Of a stretch of DNA of 64,000 nucleotides, positions 54,941 through 64,000 are shown piece by piece. The position numbers were made by a program, and so were the translations under genes. Below the pieces are notes generated by a model, which did no database searches, was not told where the DNA came from, and was given only the letters and a program-made list of their open reading frames with translations. The stretch is taken from contig NC_087067.1 of assembly GCF_963678635.1 (NCBI RefSeq), positions 60,500,594 through 60,564,593 on the forward strand, given 5' to 3'. Every line of letters begins with the position of its first letter. Within the stretch, counting starts at the first letter, position 1. This DNA is from Symsagittifera roscoffensis (Eukaryota; Xenacoelomorpha; Acoela; Convolutidae).

Positions 54941-57900
54941 AGTCGGTTAACTGATGAAACAATGTCTGTCGGTCATTGAAACATAATGTCATAGATCTAG
55001 ATTGATGTTTCCGCACCAATTTTGTGTCCAGGAGTTGGTTAGTTGATTTAAAAGTGCCCGCTGGTCACTGAAACATTCTGTCATAGACCTTGATCGGTGT
55101 TTCCGCACCCATTTTATATCCAGGAGTCGGTTAGTTGATGTAAAAGTGCCCGTCGGTCAATGAAAGTTGATGTAATAGACCTTTATTGGTGTTTCCGCAC
55201 CCATTTAATGTCCAGGAGTCGGCTGATTCATAAAAGAATATCCATCGGTCATTGAAACATAATGTCATAGACCTCCATCGGTTTTGCCGCAATAATTTTC
55301 GGTCCGAGAGTCGGTTAGTTGATGTAACAATGCCCGTCGGTCACTGAAACACAATGTCTTAGATCTAGATTGATGTTTCCGCACCAATTTTGTGTCCAGG
55401 AGTTAGTTAGTTGATGTAAAAGTGCCCGCTGGTCACTGAAACAATCTGTCATAGACCTTGATCGGTGTTTCCGCTCCCATTTTATATCCAGGAGTCGGTT
55501 AGTTGATGTAAAAGTGCCCGTCGGTCAATCAAAGTTGATGTAATAGACCTCTATTGGTGTTTCCGCACCCATTTAATGCCCAGGAGTCGGCTGATTCAAA
55601 AAACAATAACCATTGGTCATTGAAACATAATGTCATAGACCACCATCGGTTTTGCCGCAATAATTTTCTGTCCAGTAGTCGGTTAGTTGATGTAACAATG
55701 CCCGTCGGTCACTGAAACATAATGTCTTAGATCTAGATTGATGTTTCCGCACCAATTTTGTGTCCAGTAGTCGGTAAGTTGATCTAACAATGCCTTTCGA
55801 GCACTGAAACATAACCTGATAAATCTTTATTGCTGTTTCCGTACACATTTTATGTCCAGGAGTTGGTTAGTTGTTAGAACAATGTCCGTTGGTCATTGAA
55901 ACATAATATCAGAGACCTCCATCGGTTTTGCTGCAATAATTTTCTGTCCAGTAGTCGGTTAGTTGATGTAGCAATGCCCGTCGGTCATTGAAACAAAATG
56001 TCATAGAGCTTTTTTGGTGTTTCCGCAATCACTTCATGTCCAGGAGTCGGTTAGTTGATGTAACAAGGGTCATCGGTCTTTGAAACATAATGTCATAGAC
56101 CTTATTGGTGTCTCCACACGCTTTTCATGTCCAGGAATCGGTGAGTTGATTTAACAATGCCGGTCGGTCACTGAAATATAATGTCATAGAACTTTATTGG
56201 TGTTCCAGTACCCGTTTATTGTCCAGAAGTCGGTAAGTTGTTGTAACAAAAAATTTTATTGGTGTTCCCGCACCCGTCTGTTGTCCAGAAGTCGGTAAGT
56301 TGATGTAACAATGTCCGTCGGTCACTGAAACATAATGTCATAGACCTCTTTTTGTCTTTCCGCTCCCTTTCCTTGTCCAGGAGTCGGTTAGTTGTTGTAA
56401 CAATGCCCGCTGGTCACTGAAACATTCTGTCATAGACCTTGATCGGTGTTTCCGCGCCCATTTTATATCCAGGAGTCGGTTAGTTGATGTAAAAGTGCCC
56501 GTCGGTCAATCAAAGTTGATGTAATAGACCTTTATTGGTGTTTCCGCACCCATTTAATGCCCAGGAGTCAGCTGATTCAAAAAACAAAAACCATTGGTCA
56601 TTGAAACATAATGTCATAGACCACCATCGGTTTTGCCGCAATAATTTTCTGTCCAGTAGTCGGTTAGTTGATGTAACAATGCCCGTCGGTCACTGAAACA
56701 TAATGTCTTAGATCTAGATTGATGTTTCCGCACCAATTTTGTGTCCAGTAGTCGGTAAGTTGATCTAACAATGCCTTTCGACCACTGAAACATAACGTGA
56801 TAAATCTTTATTGCTGTTTCCGTACACATTTTATGTCCAGGAGTTGGTTAGTTGTTAGAACAATGTCCGTTGGTCATTGAAACATAATATCAGAGACCTC
56901 CATCGGTTTTGCTGCAATAATTTTCTGTCCAGTAGTCGGTTAGTTGATGTAGCAATGCCCGTCGGTCATTGAAACATAATGTCATAGAGCTTTTTTGGTG
57001 TTTCCGCAATCACTTCATGTCCAGGAGTCGGTTAGTTGATGTAACAAGGGTCATCGGTCTTTGAAACATAATGTCATAGACCTTATTGGTGTCTCCACAC
57101 GCTTTTCATGTCCAGGAATCGGTGAGTTGATTTAACAATGCCGGTCGGTCACTGAAATATAATGTCATAGAACTTTATTGGTGTTCCAGTACCCGTTTGT
57201 TGTCCAGAAGTCGGTAGGTTGTTGTAACAAAGAACTTTATTGGCGTTCCCGCACAAGTCTGTTGTCCAGGAGTCGGTTAACTGATGAAACAATGTCTGTC
57301 GGTCATTGAAACATAATGTCATAGATCTAGATTGATGTTTCCGCACCAATTTTGTGTCCAGGAGTTGGTTAGTTGATTTAAAAGTGCCCGCTGGTCACTG
57401 AAACATTCTGTCATAGACCTTGATTGGTGTTTCCGCACCCATTTTATATCCAGGAGTCGGTTAGTTGATGTAAAAGTGCCCGTCGGTCAATGAAAGTTGA
57501 TGTAATAGACCTTTATTGGTGTTTCCGCACCCATTTAATGTCCAGGAGTCGGCTGATTCATAAAAGAATATCCATCGGTCATTGAAACATAATGTCATAG
57601 ACCTCCATCGGTTTTGCCGCAATAATTTTCGGTCCGAGAGTCGGTTAGTTGATGTAACAATGCCCGTCGGTCACTGAAACACAATGTCTTAGATCTAGAT
57701 TGATGTTTCCGCACCAATTTTGTGTCCAGGAGTTAGTTAGTTGATGTAAAAGTGCCCGCTGGTCACTGAAACAATCTGTCATAGACCTTGATCGGTGTTT
57801 CCGCTCCCATTTTATATCCAGGAGTCGGTTAGTTGATGTAAAAGTGCCCGTCGGTCAATCAAAGTTGATGTAATAGACCTCTATTGGTGTTTCCGCACCC

Positions 57901-59600
57901 ATTTAATGCCCAGGAGTCGGCTGATTCAAAAAACAATAACCATTGGTCATTGAAACATAATGTCATAGACCACCATCGGTTTTGCCGCAATAATTTTCTG
58001 TCCAGTAGTCGGTTAGTTGATGTAACAATGCCCGTCGGTCACTGAAACATAATGTCTTAGATCTAGATTGATGTTTCCGCACCAATTTTGTGTCCAGTAG
58101 TCGGTAAGTTGATCTAACAATGCCTTTCGAGCACTGAAACATAGCCTGATAAATCTTTATTGCTGTTTCCGTACACATTTTATGTCCAGGAGTTGGTTAG
58201 TTGTTAGAACAATGTCCGTTGGTCATTGAAACATAATATCAGAGACCTCCATCGGTTTTGCTGCAATAATTTTCTGTCCAGTAGTCGGTTAGTTGATGTA
58301 GCAATGCCCGTCGGTCATTGAAACAAAATGTCATAGAGCTTTTTTGGTGTTTCCGCAATCACTTCATGTCCAGGAGTCGGTTAGTTGATGTAACAAGGGT
58401 CATCGGTCTTTGAAACATAATGTCATAGACCTTATTGGTGTCTCCACACGCTTTTCATGTCCAGGAATCGGTGAGTTGATTTAACAATGCCGGTCGGTCA
58501 CTGAAATATAATGTCATAGAACTTTATTGGTGTTCCAGTACCCGTTTGTTGTCCAGAAGTCGGTAAGTTGTTGTAACAAAGAACTTTATTGGCGTTCCCG
58601 CACCCGTCTGTTGTCCAGAAGTCGGTAAGTTGATGTAACAATGTCCGTCGGTCACTGAAACATAATGTCATAGACCTCTTTTTGTCTTTCCGCTCCCTTT
58701 CCTTGTCCAGGAGTCGGTTAGTTGTTGTAACAATGCCCGCTGGTCTCTGAAACATTCTGTCATAGACCTTGATCGGTGTTTCCGCGCCCATTTTATATCC
58801 AGGAGTCGGTTAGTTGATGTAAAAGTGCCCGTCGGTCAATCAAAGTTGATGTAATAGACCTTTATTGGTGTTTCCGCACCCATTTAATGCCCAGGAGTCA
58901 GCTGATTCAAAAAACAAAAACCATTGGTCATTGAAACATAATGTCATAGACCACCATCGGTTTTGCCGCAATAATTTTCTGTCCAGTAGTCGGTTAGTTG
59001 ATGTAACAATGCCCGTCGGTCACTGAAACATAATGTCTTAGATCTAGATTGATGTTTCCGCACCAATTTTGTGTCCAGTAGTCGGTAAGTTGATCTAACA
59101 ATGCCTTTCGACCACTGAAACATAACGTGATAAATCTTTATTGCTGTTTCCGTACACATTTTATGTCCAGGAGTTGGTTAGTTGTTAGAACAATGTCCGT
59201 TGGTCATTGAAACATAATATCAGAGACCTCCATCGGTTTTGCTGCAATAATTTTCTGTCCAGTAGTCGGTTAGTTGATGTAGCAATGCCCGTCGGTCATT
59301 GAAACATAATGTCATAGAGCTTTTTTGGTGTTTCCGCAATCACTTCATGTCCAGGAGTCGGTTAGTTGATGTAACAAGGGTCATCGGTCCTTGAAACATA
59401 ATGTCATAGACCTTATTGGTGTCTCCACACGCTTTTCATGTCCAGGAATCGGTGAGTTGATTTAACAATGCCGGTCGGTCACTGAAATATAATGTCATAG
59501 AACTTTATTGGTGTTCCAGTACCCGTTTGTTGTCCAGAAGTCGGTAGGTTGTTGTAACAAAGAACTTTATTGGCGTTCCCGCACAAGTCTGTTGTCCAGA
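54941..59600. repeat. 2,330-bp higher-order repeat, two tandem copies
   Basis: AGTCGGTTAACTGATGAAAC occurs at 54,941 and 57,271, and dozens of other landmarks are offset by exactly 2,330 bp up to about 59,600. Each copy holds two related sub-blocks offset by 981 bp (55,771/56,752 and 58,101/59,082). Only a few differences separate the two copies, so this is the youngest large duplication in the window. Confidence 0.92.
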
Positions 59601-61377
59601 AGTCGGTAAGTTGATGTAACAATGTCCGTCGGTCACTGAAACATAATGTCATAGACCTCTTTTTGTCTTTCCGCTCCCTTTCCTTGTCCAGGAGTCGGTT
59701 AGTTGTTGTAACAATGCCCGCTGGTCACTGAAATATAATGCCATAGACCTTCATCGGTCTTTCCACACCCATTTTATGTCCAGGTGTCGGTTAACTGAAG
59801 AAACAATGCCTGTCGGTCATTGAAACATAATGTCATAGACCTCCATCGGTGTTGCCGCAATAATTTTCTGTCCAAGAGTCGGTTAGTTGATGTAACGAGG
59901 TCTGTTGGTCACTGAAACATTCTGTCATAGACCTTGATCGGTGTTTCCGCACCCATTTTATATCCAGGAGTCGGTTAGTTGATGTAAAAGTGCCCGCCGG
60001 TCATTGAAATTTGATGTAATAGACCTTTATTGGTGTTTCCGCACCCATTTAATGTCCAGGAGTCGGCTGATTCATAAAACAAAATCAATCGGTCATTGAA
60101 ACATAATGTCATAGACCTCCATCGGTTTTGCCGCAATAATTTTCTGTCCAGTAGTCGGTTAGTTGATGTAACAATGCCCGTCGGTCACTGAAACATAATG
60201 TCTTAGATCTAGATTGATGTTTCCGCACCAATTTTGTGTCCAGTAGTCGGTAAGTTGATCTAAAAATGCATTTCGATCACTGAAACATAACGTGATAAAT
60301 CTTTATTGCTGTTTCCGTACACATTTTATGTCCAGGAATTGGTTAGTTGTTAGAAAAATGTCCGTTGGTCATTGAAACATAATATCAGAGACCTCCATCG
60401 GTTTTGCTGCAATAATTTTCTGTCCAGTAGTCGGTTAGTTGATGTAGCAATGCTCGTCGGTCATTGAAACATAATGTCATAGAGCTTTTTTGGTGTTTCG
60501 CAATCACTTCATGTCCAGGAGTCGGTTAGTTGATGTAACAAGGGTCATCGGTCTTTGAAACATAATGTCATAGACCTTATCGGTGTCTCCACACACTTTT
60601 CATGTCCAGGAATCGGTGAGTTGATTTAACAATGCCGGTCGGTCACTGAAATATAATGTCATAGAACTTTATTGGTGTTCCAGTACCCGTTTATTGTCCA
60701 GAAGTCGGTAAGTTGTTGTAACAAAAAATTTTATTGGTGTTCCCGCACCCTTCTGTTGTCCAGAAGTCGGTAAGTTGATGTAACAATGTCCGTCGGTCAC
60801 TGAAACATAATGTCATAGACCTCTTTTTGTGTTTCCGCTCCCTTTCCTTGTCCAGGAGTCGGTGTTGTAACAAAGAACTTTTTTGGTGTTCCCGCACCCG
60901 TCTGTTGTCCAGAAGTCGGTAAGTTGATGTAACAATGCCCGCTGGTCACTGAAACATAATGTCATAGACCTTCATTGGTCTTTCCACACCCATTTCATGT
61001 CCAGGAGTCGGTTAACTGATGAAACAATGTCTGTCGGTCATTGAAACATAATGTCATAGACCTCCATCGGTGTTGCCTCAATAATTTTCTGTCCAAGAGT
61101 CGGTTAGTTGATGTAACGTGGTCTGTTGGTCACTGAAACATTCTGTCATAGACCTTGATCGGTGTGTCCGCACCCATTTTATATCGAGGAGTCGGTTAGT
61201 TGATGCAAAAGTGCCCGCCGGTCATTGAAAGTTGATGTAATAGACCTTTATTGGTGTTTCCGCACCCATTTAATGTCCAGGAGTCGGCTGATTCATAAAA
61301 CAATATCCATCGGTCATTGAAACATAATGTCATGGACCTCCATCGGTTTTGCCGCAATAATTTTCTGTCCAGTAGTC

Positions 61378-64000
61378 GGTTAGTTGATATATTAATGTCC
61401 GTCGATCACTGAGACATAATGTCATAGACTTGTATCAGTGTTTCTGCACCCAATTTGATCCAGGAGTCGGTTGGCTGATGTTGCAATGCCCGTCGGCCAC
61501 TGAAACAAAGTGAAAGACCTCTATCGGTGTTTTCGCACCCTTTTTATGTCCAGGAGTCGCTTAGTTGATGTAACAATGCCCATCGGTCATTGAAATATAA
61601 TGTCATATACCTGAATTGGTGTTGCCGCAACAGTTTTATGTCCAGGAGTCGGTTAGTTGACGTAACAATGCCCGTCGGTCACTGAAACATATTGTCTTAG
61701 ATCTAGATCGGTGTTACCGCACCAACTTATGTCCAGTAGTCGGTAAGTTGATCTAACAATGCCTTTCGCTCACTAAAATGTAACGTCATAATCCTTTATC
61801 GGTGTTTCCGTACACATTTTATGTCCAGGAGTCGGTTAGTTGATAGAACAATGTCCGTGGATCATTGAAACCTAATGTCATAGACCTTAATCGCTGTTGC
61901 CACAACCATTTTATGTCCAGGAGTCGGTTAGTTGACGTAACAATGCCGGTCGGTCACTGAAACGTTATGTTCAAGATCTTGATTGGTGTTTCCGCAGCTA
62001 TTTTATGTCGAGGAGTCGGTTAGTTGGTGTAACAGTGCCCGTCGGTCAATGAAACTTGATGCCATAGAACTTTTTGGTGTTGCCACAACCATTTTATGTC
62101 CAGGAGTCGGTTAGTTGAAGTAACAACGCCCGTCGGTCACTGAAACATAATGCCATAGACCTTTATTGGTGTTTCCGCACACATTTTATGTCCAGCAGTC
62201 TGTTAGTTGATGTAAAAATACCCATCGGTCAATGAAATGTTATGTCAAAGATCTTGATTTGTGTGTCCGCAGCCATTTTATGTCCAGGAGTCGGTTAGTT
62301 GATGTAACAGTGCCCGTCGGTCAAGAAACTTGATGCCAAAGAACTTTTGTGGTGTTGCCACAACCATTTTATGTCCAGGAGTCGGTTAATTGAAGTAACA
62401 ATGCTCGTCGGTCACTGAAACATAACGTCATAGACCTAGATCGTTGTTTCCGTAACCATTTTATGTCCAGGAGTCGGTTAGTTGATGTAACAATGCCCGT
62501 CGGTCACTGAAACATAATGCCATAGACCTTTATCGGTGTTTCCGCACACATTTTATGTCCAGCAGTCTATTAGTTGATGTGACAAAACCCATCGGTCACT
62601 GAAATGTTATGTCAAAGGTCTTGATCGGTGTTGTCACAACCATTGTATGTCCAGGAGTCGGTTAATTGACGTAACAATACCCGTCGGTCACTGAAACATA
62701 ATTTCATAGGCTAGATCGTTGTTTCAGTAACCATTTTATGTCCAGTAGTCGGTTAGTTGATATATTAATGTCCGTCGATCACTGAGACATAATGTCATAG
62801 ACCTGTATCAGTGTTTCTGCACCCAATTTGATCCAGGAGTCGGTTGGCTGATGTTGCAATGCCCGTCGGCCACTGAAACAAAGTGAAAGACCTCTATCGG
62901 TGTTTTCGCACCCATTTTATGTCCAGGAGTCGCTTAGTTGATGTATAAATGCCCGTCGGTCATTGAAATATAATGTCATATACCTGAATTGGTGTTGCCG
63001 CAACCGTTTTAAGTCCAGGAGTCGGTTAGTTGACGTAACAATGCCCGTCGGTCACTGAAACATATTGTCTTAGATCTAGATCGGTCTTACCGCACCAATT
63101 TATGTCCAGTAGTCGGTAAGTTGATCTAACAATGCCTTTCGCTCACTAAAATGTAACGTCATAATCCTTTATCGGTGTTTCCGTACACATTTTATGTCCA
63201 GGAGTCGGTTAGTTGATAGAACAATGTCCGTGGATCATTGAAACATAATGTCATAGACCTTTATTGGTGTTTCCGCACCCATTTTATGTCCAGGAGTCGG
63301 ATAGTTGATAGAACAATGTCCGTCGGTCATTGAAACATAATGTCATAGACCTTAATCGCTGTTGCCACAACCATTTTATGTCCAGGAGTCGGTTAGTTGA
63401 CGTAACAATGCCGGTCGGTCACTGAAACGTTATGTTCAAGATCTTGATTGGTGTTTCCGCAGCTAATTTATGTCGAGGAGTCGGTTAGTTGGTGTAACAG
63501 TGCCCGTCGGTCAATGAAACTTGATGCCATAGAACTTTTTTGGTGTTGCCACAACCATTTTATGTCCAGGAGTCGGTTAGTTGAAGTAACAACGCCCGTC
63601 GGTCACTGAAACATAATGCCATAGACCTTTATTGGTGTTTCCGCACATATTTCATGTCCAGCAGTCTGTTAGTTGATGTAAAAATACCCATCGGTCAATG
63701 AAATGTTATGTCAAAGATCTTGATTTGTGTGTCCGCAGCCATTTTATGTCCAGGAGTCGGTTAGTTGACGTAACAATGCCGGTCGGTCACTGAAACGTTA
63801 TGTTCAAGATCTTGATTGGTGTTTCCGCAGCTAATTTATGTCGAGGAGTCGGTTAGTTGATGTAACAGTGCCCGTCGGTCAAGAAACTTGATGCCATAGA
63901 ACTTTTGTGGTGTTGCCACAACCATTTTATGTCCAGGAGTCGGTTAATTGACGTAACAATGCTCGTCGGTCACTGAAACATAATGTCATAGACCTGTATC
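61378..64000. repeat. 1,373-bp higher-order repeat, second copy running out of the window
   Basis: GGTTAGTTGATATATTAATG occurs at 61,378 and 62,751, and the variant GGCCACTGAAACAAAGTGAA follows both at the same distance. The second copy contains an extra monomer near 63,240-63,330. About fifteen monomers per unit. Confidence 0.88.

Larger units (their letters stand above)
45848..64000. repeat. Satellite array, monomer about 92 bp, roughly 200 copies
   Basis: Starts at CAATGTCCGTCGGTCACTGA and runs past the window end. The typical monomer contains, in order, GTCCAGGAGTCGGTTAGTTG, ATGTAACAATGCCCGTCGGT, CACTGAAACATAATGTCATA, GACCTTTATCGGTGTTTCCG and CACCCATTTTAT (92 bp in all). Divergence between monomers is moderate, with diagnostic variants that define higher-order repeats. 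The motif GTCGGT occurs twice per monomer, about 26 bp apart, and shorter (65-bp) monomers are explained by deletion between them. Many short - strand ORFs are by-products of the repeat. No other gene is seen inside. Confidence 0.97.

Noticed and set aside
47176-60897. Many 60-97-codon ORFs on the - strand of the satellite, often with the phrase LCFSDRRTLLHQLTD
   Set aside because: They recur with the monomer, change frame with every length variant and have no independent coding signal. They are by-products of the repeat.
45848-64000. Regular repeats that could suggest a CRISPR array
   Set aside because: Repeats are contiguous 92-bp monomers without unique spacers, diverge gradually and form higher-order repeats, and the surroundings are eukaryotic transposons. 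It is a satellite.

Overview
The window looks like repeat-dense, A+T-rich DNA from an invertebrate animal genome. It has no operons, no bacterial-style gene packing and no intact host gene that I can recognise. Nearly everything identifiable is mobile-element debris: non-LTR reverse transcriptase fragments, LTR-retrotransposon gag, integrase and envelope-like remains, one inverted-repeat DNA element, a decayed Polinton/Maverick-type (adintovirus-like) element and a very long satellite array. The species cannot be fixed from the sequence.

Layout. Positions 1-2,280 hold two broken non-LTR reverse transcriptases on the + strand, followed by a CTA microsatellite. An unrecognised ORF with one internal stop (2,629-3,141) and an LTR-like block (3,302-3,932) look like the 3' end of an LTR element. 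From 12,300 down to 4,341 on the - strand runs about 8 kb of G+C-richer, shattered coding sequence. It is probably two consecutive ORFs; the first has an SGNH-esterase-like domain near its start. I do not recognise the element, and it is the best candidate here for something undescribed. Its 5' end plus downstream DNA is repeated in tandem three times (units starting near 10,828, 16,259 and 22,135; 5.4, 5.9 and about 3.95 kb). Each unit is a chimera of the SGNH-like gene start (-), a pyrimidine-rich block, an LTR-like block, a gag scrap (+) and the 3' end of a second retroelement.

From 26,085 to 32,226 two degraded copies of a second LTR retrotransposon (+) appear, with gag and a CCHC zinc knuckle, sharing one long LTR-like region. 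From 37,826 down to 34,900 (-) lie the 3' half of a retroviral-type integrase and an envelope-like tail. That integrase is cut at 37,826 by a 2.1-kb element with terminal inverted repeats of about 435 bp. The region 39,911-42,100 is non-coding and carries many CGGAGGGTT-type motifs.

From 42,134 to 45,850 (+) lies a compact run of overlapping virus-like genes: a small membrane protein, a packaging-type ATPase, two small ORFs, a retroviral-type integrase, a capsid-like protein and a small basic core-like protein. Most are broken. At 45,848 the last reading frame runs into a satellite of about 92-bp monomers that continues to the window end (18.1 kb, roughly 200 monomers), with nested higher-order repeats of 550, 616, 640, 981, 1,373 and 2,330 bp.

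No working pathway is visible. The genes relate to each other as parts of decayed elements. The histories that can be read are tandem duplication, microhomology junctions and unequal exchange.
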